A stretch of 14,272 nt of DNA from CAZDCZ01 sp964504155 (GCA_964504155.1 CAZDCZ010000072.1:1-14272), one strand, 5' to 3'; counted from the first letter of the stretch, positions 6,581 to 14,264 are shown. Numbers and translations: made by a program. Notes: generated by a model not told the origin, from the sequence alone.

Positions 6581-7923
6581 TATTGCGAAAAGAAAAAATT
6601 ATTCAATTCATAAATGTCTTTTGATTTAAAATCAGATTTAAAATCAAAAAACTTGTCAATAGACTTCAACAATTCATCAAACGAAATATATTCATCGCCA
6701 TCGGTATCGACTATTTTAAATTTCTGAGGAATTTCTAAAGCTGAAGTTTGAGAATATTTCGACCATCCCATAGATATAGGTATCATATATACTTCAGATC
6801 TATCTACCGGCTCTAGGTTAGAATTCAATCCTTCCAATATAGCACTTACTGACATTTCCTTTCCATATTCGTCAACAATTGCACCTTTTGGAGAATCAAT
6901 TTCTTTATCTTTAAAATCAGGTATTCCGTCAAAATCATTATCAAAAGGACAGCCAAGAGAATCTACTTCCACTCCGGCGGGAGTACCAAAGCAATCGTCT
7001 TTTAAGTCAAGTATTCCATCATTATCTGCATCGGCAATCAAACTATAATCGAAATCTCCACTAACATCTAAGAAGTATTTTTCAATAATATGAGTTTTGG
7101 GGTCAGAGAATAAATCAAAATTTATCGATACGTATGTAAAAGTATACATATCGTTCATTTTATTACCAATTCTTCCAACTTTATTTTTATAGCTTACATT
7201 ATCTAAATCGTCTGTAAAAATATAATGCAATGAAGTTCCTAAACGCATAACAACACGGTTACTAACAGACAAATCGAAACCAACATCTCCGGCCAAAGTA
7301 AAAGAATTTTGAGTATAATTACCTCTACCGTACAAATCTAATTTTCTTAAGTCTGTTTCGTAATTATAATCTCTTTGAATTATCTGATCGATATCGTTTC
7401 TGATAGTACCATCCGGCATATATCTATAATATTCATTAGTTTTGTCGATTAACAAATCGGTTTTCGAACTAAAATTAAATAAGCCTCCACCAACAGATAA
7501 AAATGGGCGTATTCGCTTCTCGCCTGAATATAAATGTCCAAAATTATATTCCATACTAAAACCAAGTTCATTTATTGTTGTTTGAAAATTTAGATTTTTC
7601 GATACATCGAGATAAGATCGCTCCATACCACTCAAAGAGCCAAATATGGTATATAAATTAGCTTTTACAAAATGTTTTTCATCGATGTACTGAAATATAT
7701 TAATCCTAACCGAAGGTTTTCCTTGAAGTAAGTTTTTTGTATCGTTTTTTAATTCTCCATAATAATTAATAATACCTACACCTACGCCTACAACAGGTAA
7801 ATAAACAGGGTTTTCGGTTTCTACTTCTTCAAACAACAAGTCTCTATATCCTCCTTGTGCAGATACTACATAAGAAATTAATACTAGTAAAATTGATAAA
7901 TATATAATTTTGTAAAACTTCAT
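6580..7923 (-). CDS. Outer-membrane beta-barrel protein with TSP3 repeats and EF-hand
   Basis: This 447-residue exported protein has a signal peptide at residues 1-22, with cleavage likely after SA. Residues about 40-275 alternate short hydrophobic and polar strands rich in Gly and aromatics (VVGVGVGIINYYGEL, FLSVGGGLFNF, FTYVSINFDLF), typical of an eight- to ten-stranded outer-membrane barrel. Residues 298-338 are thrombospondin type-3 calcium repeats (DADNDGILDLKDDC and DNDFDGIPDFKD). The usual OmpA peptidoglycan-binding domain is missing. Instead the C-terminus holds a canonical EF-hand loop (residues 406-417: D406, D408, D410, E417, reading DTDGDEYISFDE), followed by a helical tail ending in aromatics. 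It is the second gene of an operon, 12 bp after the SPOR-like gene at 7936-9255. It is probably a calcium-stabilised surface or envelope-spanning structure; the partner gene may supply the missing peptidoglycan link. Confidence 0.75.
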   Translation of the reverse strand: MKFYKIIYLSILLVLISYVVSAQGGYRDLLFEEVETENPVYLPVVGVGVGIINYYGELKNDTKNLLQGKPSVRINIFQYIDEKHFVKANLYTIFGSLSGMERSYLDVSKNLNFQTTINELGFSMEYNFGHLYSGEKRIRPFLSVGGGLFNFSSKTDLLIDKTNEYYRYMPDGTIRNDIDQIIQRDYNYETDLRKLDLYGRGNYTQNSFTLAGDVGFDLSVSNRVVMRLGTSLHYIFTDDLDNVSYKNKVGRIGNKMNDMYTFTYVSINFDLFSDPKTHIIEKYFLDVSGDFDYSLIADADNDGILDLKDDCFGTPAGVEVDSLGCPFDNDFDGIPDFKDKEIDSPKGAIVDEYGKEMSVSAILEGLNSNLEPVDRSEVYMIPISMGWSKYSQTSALEIPQKFKIVDTDGDEYISFDELLKSIDKFFDFKSDFKSKDIYELNNFFFSQ

Positions 7924-7935
7924 TTCAATTTATTA

Positions 7936-9255
7936 TTAACGATACCATTTATGATTAGAAATCATTAATGCTTCTTGTACTGTAATTCTATTACCACTAT
8001 TGTATGCCGCCACAAATGCATCATTAATAGTTGTTGTATTCCAAATATGAATTCTATAATCTCTTGCTGCTTTATACACATAAAACGAACCTACAGAATA
8101 TTTTCTCCAACCATCATGAAATTCGGTCCTAATTTCTTTATCGAGATTATATTTATTAAAATATCTTTTTATATTTATTGGCCTATGCCCTGCAGCTACC
8201 TGAACACGATAATACACCCCCGATTCGGGTTCAAGTACATTTGTTAGTTTTGTATTTTTACTTAGCAATCTTTTTGCACTCTCGGCAATTTCGATTGTCA
8301 CTTTTCCGGTATAATCGGCAGGCTGAACATAATCTCTAACAACTTCTATTCCTGAGGTAGAAATAACTGCCATTAAATTTTCTTTTGACTTATTTTTTAA
8401 ACTAACATTTTTCTCAACAATATCGATACTTAGAGTATTATCGTGTTCTATAAAAGAAAAAGTTCCTGCAATCTCAGGGACACTCTGATTGCTCTCGTCA
8501 GGAATGAGTTTATATGTAACAACAAAATATGGTTCCTGAGGAAGGGTCATCCACAAAAACTTTACTGTTTGATTTTTAAAAGTAAAAATAGCATCTTTAC
8601 TTTCTATACTTTCTGCTTTATATCCATCAGGAACATTTTCCTGTATCTTTGCAAACTTCTCTTTATCTCCCTTACTTACCAACAAATTAACAATATATTC
8701 ATTACCCGACAAATAAGGAATCTGTCGAATACAATGAACTTGATTAGAATAAGCTAAATTGTTATTAGGATTTACCAAATTTTTAAATTCTGAGATATCA
8801 ACTATTAAATTTGGGTCTATATCCGGAGAAGGGGTAATTATTATAATTTTTGGAGTAACATCGGCAGATAATCGTTCGTTATTAGCTATATATGAAAATT
8901 TTCCATTTAAACTAAAACTTCCTTTTAAACGTTTATCTACCATTAGTTTATATGAAATTGTTATCTTCTCTTCTGCAGGTAATTTTAACCAAATAAATTT
9001 TAATTTTCGATTTTCGAAACTAAAATCGGAATTGCATGTATTAATTGCAATTGGAGTTAACCCCGCAGGTAATTCCTGTTGAAATCTAGCAAAGCTTTCA
9101 AAATCAGATTTATTCAATGTTACTTCTACATATATTTCAGTTCCTGCTTCAACCTGATTTGGAGCATTTAAAGACAATGTTACATCTTCTGCAAAGAAGA
9201 AATTAACAAATAACATTCCCAACATATTTAATAGAAGCAATATATGCTTTATCAT
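7936..9255 (-). CDS. Exported two-domain protein with C-terminal SPOR-like domain
   Basis: This 439-residue protein has a signal peptide (1-22, cleaving near FFAED). Two homologous beta-rich domains follow, at about 25-133 and 174-285. Each has the same order of landmarks: an F-A-x-x-Q-E-x-(L/V)-P-x-G segment (FARFQQELPAG and FAKIQENVPDG), then F-x-F-x-N-x-x-(L/V)-K-F-(I/L)-W-(L/M)-x-L-P, then a (T/S)YKL strand and a G-x-F-S-(Y/F)-I strand. An internal duplication is therefore clear. Residues about 347-430 (YYRVQVAAGH..., GWRKYSVGSFYVYKAARDYR, ending AFVAAYNSGNRITVQEALM) resemble a SPOR domain, which binds denuded peptidoglycan. It is the first gene of the envelope operon, with a promoter candidate at 9288-9319. 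A periplasmic cell-wall adaptor for the barrel protein is inferred. The duplicated domain is not one I can name. Confidence 0.7.
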   Translation of the reverse strand: MIKHILLLLNMLGMLFVNFFFAEDVTLSLNAPNQVEAGTEIYVEVTLNKSDFESFARFQQELPAGLTPIAINTCNSDFSFENRKLKFIWLKLPAEEKITISYKLMVDKRLKGSFSLNGKFSYIANNERLSADVTPKIIIITPSPDIDPNLIVDISEFKNLVNPNNNLAYSNQVHCIRQIPYLSGNEYIVNLLVSKGDKEKFAKIQENVPDGYKAESIESKDAIFTFKNQTVKFLWMTLPQEPYFVVTYKLIPDESNQSVPEIAGTFSFIEHDNTLSIDIVEKNVSLKNKSKENLMAVISTSGIEVVRDYVQPADYTGKVTIEIAESAKRLLSKNTKLTNVLEPESGVYYRVQVAAGHRPINIKRYFNKYNLDKEIRTEFHDGWRKYSVGSFYVYKAARDYRIHIWNTTTINDAFVAAYNSGNRITVQEALMISNHKWYR

Positions 9256-9287
9256 AACAATATTATTATTAATACAATCTTAATTAA

Positions 9288-9319
9288 TAAAAATAGGTAT
9301 TAATTACAATAATAACAAA
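9288..9319 (-). promoter_or_regulatory. Promoter candidate for the envelope operon
   Basis: On the minus strand TTTG (9319-9316), a 20-bp spacer, then TATTTTTA (9295-9288) match the Bacteroidota consensus at all but one defined position. A start of transcription near 9281 leaves about 26 nt of leader before the ATG at 9255. Confidence 0.45.
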
Positions 9320-9320
9320 A

Positions 9321-9372
9321 TATCAATAAAAGTTATCAATAATTGTTAATAATTTATCGTTATTGTTAATAA
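9321..9372. repeat. Paired direct repeats upstream of the envelope operon
   Basis: TATCAATAA occurs at 9321-9329 and 9334-9342, and ATTGTTAATAA at 9342-9352 and 9362-9372 (start points exactly 20 bp apart, about two helical turns). TTATCAATAATTGTTAA (9333-9349) is also a near-palindrome. All lie just upstream of the minus-strand -33 element, where activator sites are expected. Confidence 0.5.
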
Positions 9373-9413
9373 AATCTGAAATTTTAGGTAATTACATAAA
9401 AATAATGTAACTC

Positions 9414-10121
9414 TTAAAAGTTTGGACTTAATAAATATTTCGAATAAAAAATATCAATTTCTTTCACAGCATCATCGGCTGTATCGACTAATTTAATAAG
9501 TTCTAAATCTGTTTCATTAATATTATTTTCTTCTTTTAGAATAACATTTTTAATCCAATCGATTAATCCTTCCCAATATTCTGTCCCTACAAGTATTATA
9601 GGAAATTTGCCAATTTTCTCGGTTTGTATTAGAGTAATTGCTTCGAAAAGTTCGTCTAGAGTACCAAACCCACCGGGTAATACAATAAACCCTTGAGCAT
9701 ATTTCATAAACATTACTTTACGTACAAAAAAATGGTCGAAATTAATAAGTTTATCAGAGTCGATAAATAGGTTTGCCGATTGTTCGAAAGGCAAATCAAT
9801 ATTTATTCCTACAGATTTTCCATTTCCTTTTTTTGCTCCCATATTTCCGGCTTCCATAATTCCCGGACCTCCACCGGTAATTACCCCATAGCCATGTTGC
9901 GTAAGATTAAAAGCAATATCTTCGGCTAATTTAAAATATTTATTATCGGGTTTTGTTCTTGCCGACCCAAAAATCGACACACAAGGGCCAATTCTACTAA
10001 GTTTTTCGAACCCCTCAACAAATTCTGACAATATTTTAAATATTGTCCAACTATCGGATGTTTTGATTTCGTTCCAATCTTTTTCTTTAAATGCAATAGC
10101 AATTTTATCTTCGTTTGTCAT
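9414..10121 (-). CDS. LOG-family nucleoside 5'-monophosphate phosphoribohydrolase
   Basis: This 235-residue Rossmann-fold protein belongs to the TIGR00730/LOG family. The family includes cytokinin-activating enzymes and bacterial nucleotide phosphoribohydrolases, which split a nucleoside monophosphate into base and ribose 5-phosphate. Genes of this family are often misnamed lysine decarboxylase. Diagnostic motifs: VSIFGSAR (48-55); TGGGPGIMEA (82-91); the catalytic pair R134/K135 in FFVRKVMF; and LPGGFGTLDE (148-157) with E157. An N-terminal extension of about 45 residues precedes the core. The gene lies 71 bp downstream of uvrA on the same strand. It may be co-transcribed or use the -7-like element at 10142-10149. 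The substrate cannot be inferred from sequence. Confidence 0.9.
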   Translation of the reverse strand: MTNEDKIAIAFKEKDWNEIKTSDSWTIFKILSEFVEGFEKLSRIGPCVSIFGSARTKPDNKYFKLAEDIAFNLTQHGYGVITGGGPGIMEAGNMGAKKGNGKSVGINIDLPFEQSANLFIDSDKLINFDHFFVRKVMFMKYAQGFIVLPGGFGTLDELFEAITLIQTEKIGKFPIILVGTEYWEGLIDWIKNVILKEENNINETDLELIKLVDTADDAVKEIDIFYSKYLLSPNF

Positions 10122-10141
10122 CTAATTAATTTTATAAGTTT

Positions 10142-10149
10142 CAAAAATA
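10142..10149 (-). promoter_or_regulatory. Candidate -7 element before the LOG gene
   Basis: The minus strand reads TATTTTTG, a perfect TAnnTTTG, 20 bp before the ATG at 10121. No TTTG lies at the right distance upstream, so this is only half a promoter; such octamers are not rare in DNA this AT-rich. Confidence 0.3.
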
Positions 10150-10192
10150 ATATTATTGACTAGTACGAATATACTGTTTTTTTTATTTTATT

Positions 10193-13039
10193 TTATACTA
10201 ATTCATCTTTTAAAAACTTGACAGTATAACTATTTTCTTCGTTCACAATTTCTTCGGGAGTTCCTTCGCAAAGAATAGTTCCTCCATTTATTCCTCCATC
10301 TTTTCCTATATCAATAATATAATCGGCAACTTTTATTACATCCAAATTATGCTCGATTACTATTACTGTATTTCCTTTATCGACAATACTATTAAGCACA
10401 TTTAACAATACTCTTACATCTTCGAAATGCAGTCCTGTTGTAGGTTCATCGAGTATGTAAAGAGTATTTCCTGTATTTCGCTTAGCCAATTCGGCAGCTA
10501 ATTTTACTCTTTGCGATTCGCCTCCCGACAATGTTGTAGCCGATTGTCCGAGAGTAACATATCCTAAACCAACATCTTGTAATGCTTTTAATTTATTCTT
10601 TATAGAAGGAATATTATCGAAAAATTCAACAGCATAATTTATTGTCATATCAAGAACATCGCTAATTGATTTTCCTTTATATTTTATCTCAAGAGTTTCT
10701 CTATTATATCGTTTGCCATTACAGTCTTTACAATGCACATATACATCGGGCAAGAAATTCATTTCAATAATCTGCTCTCCTGCTCCTTTACACGTTTCGC
10801 ATCTACCTCCTTTTACATTAAAAGAAAATCTCCCGGCCGTATATCCTCGAATCTTCGATTCGGGAGTAATCTCGAATAATTTACGAATATCGGAGAATAC
10901 TCCTGTATATGTTACAGGGTTCGAACGAGGAGTTCTTCCTAATGGAGATTGATTTACTTCAATAACTTTATCTATATTTTCTATTCCTTCTATTTTTTTA
11001 TAGCCGAGAGCTTGTTTTTTTGATCGGTAAAAATATTTACTTAAAATAGGATGAAGGGTTTCGTTTATTAAAGATGATTTTCCACTACCAGAAACTCCGG
11101 TTACACAAACAAATTTCCCTAAAGGAATCGACAAATTAACATTTTTAAGATTATGACCTATTGCTCCGAATAATCTAAGAAATTTTCCATTCCCTTCTCT
11201 ACGTGATTTAGGAATTTCAATTTTCTTTATTTGGTTTAAATAATCGGCTGTCAATGATTTTGTTTCTCTAAGGTTTTTCGGGTCTCCTGCAAACACAACA
11301 TGTCCTCCATGTCTACCTGCATATGGCCCCATATCAACAACATAATCGGCCGACAATATCATTTCTTTATCATGCTCGACAACTATAACCGAATTTCCGG
11401 AATTGCGCAATTGCTTTAACGAATTTATGAGTTTTAAATTATCACGCTGATGCAATCCTATACTAGGTTCGTCGAGGATATACAAAACATTAACTAATTT
11501 AGACCCAACTTGTGTAGCCAGCCTTATTCTCTGACTCTCTCCGCCGGACAAACTTCTTGCTGTTCTATTAAGAGTTAAATAATTTAATCCTACATCTAAC
11601 AAAAAACCTAAGCGTTCTTTTATTTCTTTTATTATTTCTCTTGCAATTTTCAACTGTCTTTCGGAAAGATGATTTTCTAAATCTGATATCCAATGGTATA
11701 ATTCATCAATATCTTGTTCAGAAAGTTCTGCAATATTTTTATCATTTAACTTAAAATACAATGATTCTTTCTTCAATCGTGAGCCCTTACATACGGAACA
11801 AGAAATTAAATTAAAATATTGATCAATCCAAGCTTTCTCTTTATTATTATTTCTCTCGAGCTGCAAATTATTAATATGATTAATAATGCCTTCAAATTTT
11901 AAAGTGTAATTTGACGATTTCCCTAATGGAGTATTTAGTAAAGTAAATAATTCATCGGATCCGAATAAAATTGTATCTAAAGCCTTTTTCGGAATATCTT
12001 TTATTGGAGTGTCTAAAGAGAATTTATATTTTTCTGAGATAGCCTCTAGTTGCCAAAATAATAATACATTTTTATATTTCCCAATAGGATGTATTCCTCC
12101 ATTTTTAATACTAATTTCTTTGTCGGGAATAACTTTATTCACATCGATTTGTCGAACTATCCCTAAGCCGTTGCATTCGGGACATGCTCCGTGAGGTGAA
12201 TTAAATGAAAAAGAATGAGGGGCAGGTTCGTTATATGAAATACCGGAAGTAGGACACATTAGTTTTCGACTGTAATATCGCACATTATTGTTTTCCTTTT
12301 CTATTAACATAGTAATTCCATTACCATATTTCATTGCTGTTTTAATAGTTCTTTTAAGACGGGTATTATCTTTTTGCGATACTTTAAGTTTATCAATAAC
12401 AATCTCGATATTATGAGTTTTATATCGGTCGAGTTTCATTCCATAACTTAATTCGCGTATTTCTCCATTAACTCTTACATGAATAAATCCTTTTTTACTT
12501 ATTCGCTCGAATAAGTCTTTATAATGTCCCTTACGCCCTTTAACAACAGGAGCTAAAACATATACTTTTTTATTTTCAAAATGATTTAATATTAAATCAA
12601 CAATTTGCTCGTCGGTATATTTAACCATTTTTTCGCCTGAAATATACGAATATGCATCGGCGGCACGAGCAAATAACAATCGTAAAAAATCGTAAATTTC
12701 GGTACTCGTTCCCACCGTTGAACGAGGGTTTCTGTTTGTTGTTTTTTGTTCAATTGAAATTACAGGACTTAATCCTTTGATTTCATCGACGTTTGGTCGT
12801 TCTAAATTCCCTAAAAACTGTCGTGCATACGACGATAAAGTTTCGAGATATCGTCTTTGTCCTTCGGCATAAATTGTATCGAAAGCTAAAGATGATTTTC
12901 CGCTCCCACTTAATCCGGTAATAACAGTAAGTTTATTTCTAGGAATTGCAACATCAATATTCTTTAAATTATGTTCGCGAGCACCAAATACTTCTATTTT
13001 CAATTCCCTCTCGATTTTATTTAAATTTTCCTTATTCAA
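10193..13039 (-). CDS. uvrA: Excinuclease ABC subunit UvrA
   Basis: UvrA is the damage-sensing ATPase of nucleotide excision repair; its dimer loads UvrB at lesions. The 948-residue length is normal. The first ABC half has Walker A GLSGSGKS (42-49), signature LSGGESQR (497-504) and Walker B LYILDEP ending near 525. The second half has GVSGSGKS (648-655), LSGGESQR (837-844) and LYILDEP near 860-866. The C-terminal zinc module is intact (C747, C750, C770, C773). The first zinc site is incomplete: CPTS at 262-265 has serine where the second cysteine is expected, although CPEC (286-289) is present. No ATG, GTG or other Met exists near the N-terminus. The best start is TTG at 13039, because the conserved VFGAREHNLKN block begins at residue 17 and the frame is closed upstream. 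The stump of a lytic transglycosylase gene ends 22 bp upstream. Confidence 0.97.
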   Translation of the reverse strand: MNKENLNKIERELKIEVFGAREHNLKNIDVAIPRNKLTVITGLSGSGKSSLAFDTIYAEGQRRYLETLSSYARQFLGNLERPNVDEIKGLSPVISIEQKTTNRNPRSTVGTSTEIYDFLRLLFARAADAYSYISGEKMVKYTDEQIVDLILNHFENKKVYVLAPVVKGRKGHYKDLFERISKKGFIHVRVNGEIRELSYGMKLDRYKTHNIEIVIDKLKVSQKDNTRLKRTIKTAMKYGNGITMLIEKENNNVRYYSRKLMCPTSGISYNEPAPHSFSFNSPHGACPECNGLGIVRQIDVNKVIPDKEISIKNGGIHPIGKYKNVLLFWQLEAISEKYKFSLDTPIKDIPKKALDTILFGSDELFTLLNTPLGKSSNYTLKFEGIINHINNLQLERNNNKEKAWIDQYFNLISCSVCKGSRLKKESLYFKLNDKNIAELSEQDIDELYHWISDLENHLSERQLKIAREIIKEIKERLGFLLDVGLNYLTLNRTARSLSGGESQRIRLATQVGSKLVNVLYILDEPSIGLHQRDNLKLINSLKQLRNSGNSVIVVEHDKEMILSADYVVDMGPYAGRHGGHVVFAGDPKNLRETKSLTADYLNQIKKIEIPKSRREGNGKFLRLFGAIGHNLKNVNLSIPLGKFVCVTGVSGSGKSSLINETLHPILSKYFYRSKKQALGYKKIEGIENIDKVIEVNQSPLGRTPRSNPVTYTGVFSDIRKLFEITPESKIRGYTAGRFSFNVKGGRCETCKGAGEQIIEMNFLPDVYVHCKDCNGKRYNRETLEIKYKGKSISDVLDMTINYAVEFFDNIPSIKNKLKALQDVGLGYVTLGQSATTLSGGESQRVKLAAELAKRNTGNTLYILDEPTTGLHFEDVRVLLNVLNSIVDKGNTVIVIEHNLDVIKVADYIIDIGKDGGINGGTILCEGTPEEIVNEENSYTVKFLKDELV

Positions 13040-13061
13040 TTTGTAATAAATTATTTTATAC

Positions 13062-13271
13062 TTATTGTATTAATGTTTTATAATTTCTGTATCCTTTTTC
13101 CGGAATATTAATAAAATATTCTTTTCGCTCAGAATTGTTAAGAAAAAAATCTCTAAGCCAAGGGTTAAAATATTTAAGTATTTTATAGCTAATTTCATAT
13201 TTTGATGCAAAATTTGCGAAATTGTTTATTGACAAATCTATTTTTACATCGTAACATGGAATAGGATAATT
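13062..13271 (-). pseudogene. Lytic transglycosylase, C-terminal stump
   Basis: A 69-codon open frame ending in TAA at 13062-13064 encodes YPIPCYDVKIDLSINNFANF, then YEISYKILKYFNPWLRDFFL, then KEYFINIPEKGYR. This is the kind of C-terminal LysM-like tail found on Bacteroidota murein lytic transglycosylases: a helix, then YK-x-LK-x-x-NPWLR, then K-x-Y-x-I-x-IP. A stop codon closes the frame upstream at 13272-13274 and no start codon exists, so the catalytic goose-type lysozyme domain is gone. Mobile-element debris begins at the same point, which suggests that an insertion or deletion removed the rest. Its stop lies 22 bp before uvrA, consistent with an ancestral transglycosylase-uvrA operon. 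The identification is from motif memory and is not certain. Confidence 0.6.
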
Positions 13272-13280
13272 TTACCTAAA

Positions 13281-13297
13281 TTGAGCGATTAGCTCAA
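13281..13297. repeat. Hairpin TTGAGC-N5-GCTCAA at the remnant boundary
   Basis: A perfect 6-bp inverted repeat with loop GATTA sits 10 bp beyond the broken end of the transglycosylase frame. It may belong to an IS end. It lacks a T tract, so a terminator role is weakly supported. Confidence 0.35.
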
Positions 13298-13402
13298 AGA
13301 AACATAAAAGAATACTTGTTTAAATAATTAATAATAAGTATGTTAGTGGTATTAAATCAAAATAACAATCAATCACTAATTAAGTGAACAAGATACTCTT
13401 TT
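13298..13402. other. Non-coding DNA left of the DDE transposase fragment
   Basis: No coding sequence is seen. The stretch is AT-rich and includes CACT-AATTA-AGTG (13374-13386). It probably represents the 5' end of the insertion sequence whose transposase begins at 13403. No terminal inverted repeat can be confirmed because the other end of the element is missing. Confidence 0.3.
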
Positions 13403-13709
13403 ATGAAGACAAAGATAAACAAAATAAAGGCAACAGACGAAAAGATTTCAGCACGTGGATGTCTTTCATTTCTTTTAAAATATATTGAAAATATAAAGCT
13501 ATATGAGCTGATAAGTAGTGTTGTTATATTAAAATTATTTTTTGGTAATAAAGGATTTAGTCTGCAACAGTCTTTAAAACAGATGTTTGCACATTTTACG
13601 GATGGTGCAGATATGTCTATTTCAAGTTTCGATAAGAAAAAAAACTGATAAAGGATATGCGGCAGTCTTGGAAAATACCAAAAATGATATGGCATCATCT
13701 CATCAAATA
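13403..13709 (+). pseudogene. DDE transposase, frameshifted N-terminal fragment (possibly IS1380-like)
   Basis: The frame opens with ATG at 13403 and runs through LYELISSVVILKLFFGNKG, SLQQSLKQMFAHFTDGADMS and ISSFDKKK to a TGA at 13646-13648. A +1 shift at the A8 run (13637-13644) continues it as KTDKGYAAVLENTKNDMASSHQI, ending at about 13709. The combined 102 residues fit the N-terminal helical region of Bacteroidota IS4-superfamily transposases, possibly IS1380-type, in which this block precedes the DDE domain. The catalytic domain is absent, because minus-strand transposase sequence begins at 13710. The shift needed is +1, not the -1 used by programmed IS frameshifting, so a mutation is more likely. 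The exact family is uncertain. Confidence 0.6.
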
Positions 13710-14165
13710 AATCCTGAACAGGATTATTATGTATATATTCTAATTTCTAATACAAAAAGAAGTGCTAAATATTTCTTTTGCCTGATTACCATCTTGCCAA
13801 ACTTTATGATTTTGCTTTTTTTCAGATGCAAACATGCTTTTTAAAAATATTCTAACATCCATTCTCTTCTGCTCTCGGGTGCTTCTTGTATTTGACTAAT
13901 TACATTTTTTGATGAGAATGTCTTAAAATCATGCAAAACATCCGATAAAGACACTTTGCCTTCTGCCTTGCATATCGTATGTAAATGACTTGGCATTAAA
14001 CAATAGGCAAAAACAATTAAGCCTTTATTCTTTATACAATATTGCAACGAATCAATTATAAGTTTTTTATCGATTTGGGCGAGTAAATACATCTACCCAG
14101 CCAACCGTTGTTGCTGTTATAAAGTATGCTTTATCCTTATCTAGTATCTTATATTTATCAGACAT
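13710..14165 (-). pseudogene. REP-associated Y1/HUH transposase, three frameshifts
   Basis: On the minus strand ATG at 14165 starts MSDKYKILDKDKAYFITATT and continues through VGWVDVFTRPN to a TAA at 14067-14069. A frame one base over carries on with KKLIIDSLQYCIKNKG, YCLMPSHLHTI (the HUH motif is H-L-H) and ESRREWMLEYF. A second shift in T5A5 (about 13841-13850) returns to the first frame: KSMFASEKKQNHKVWQDGNQ, then AKEIFSTSFCIR. A third shift (about 13746-13749) gives KLEYIHNNPVQD, ending at about 13711. All landmarks of a Bacteroidota IS200-like REP-associated tyrosine transposase (RAYT) are present in order, with the last residues lost at the junction with the DDE fragment. Three single-base indels make it non-functional. 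Confidence 0.85.
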
Positions 14166-14243
14166 AAATAAAATAGAAACAAAATAATAAACATAAATGA
14201 AAATAACAACAAGTATTTAGTACAGAATATTTGCCGTTAATAA

Positions 14244-14264
14244 GCACCGACAACATGTCGGCGC
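14244..14264. repeat. GC-rich REP-like palindrome near the RAYT remnant
   Basis: CCGAC (14247-14251) and GTCGG (14257-14261) pair around a 5-nt loop. The stem extends to 8 bp with one A-C mismatch (GCACCGAC / GTCGGCGC). It is strikingly GC-rich in this background and lies about 80 bp upstream of the RAYT start, where the REP sequences recognised by such transposases usually sit. The window ends just beyond, so only one arm of any larger array can be seen. Confidence 0.5.

Noticed and set aside
8443..9082. Plus-strand reading frames of 104-107 codons
   Set aside because: They lie antisense within the envelope gene at 7936-9255, which has a signal peptide, domain duplication and SPOR-like end; the antisense frames show no protein features.
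9392..9410. Hairpin TTACAT-N7-ATGTAA just after the LOG gene as a terminator
   Set aside because: The stem is only 6 AT-rich pairs and no T tract follows on the minus strand.
10713..12194. Plus-strand frames within the uvrA region
   Set aside because: They are antisense to well-conserved UvrA sequence and have no recognisable content.
13369..13698. Minus-strand frame of 109 codons
   Set aside because: It is antisense to the DDE transposase fragment; only its upstream neighbourhood joins RAYT sequence at the junction.
13712..13780. Plus-strand peptide reading DYYVYILISN, resembling the start of a GIY-YIG nuclease
   Set aside because: It is the antisense of the RAYT motif KLEYIHNNPVQD, which fits its gene in order; the resemblance is accidental.
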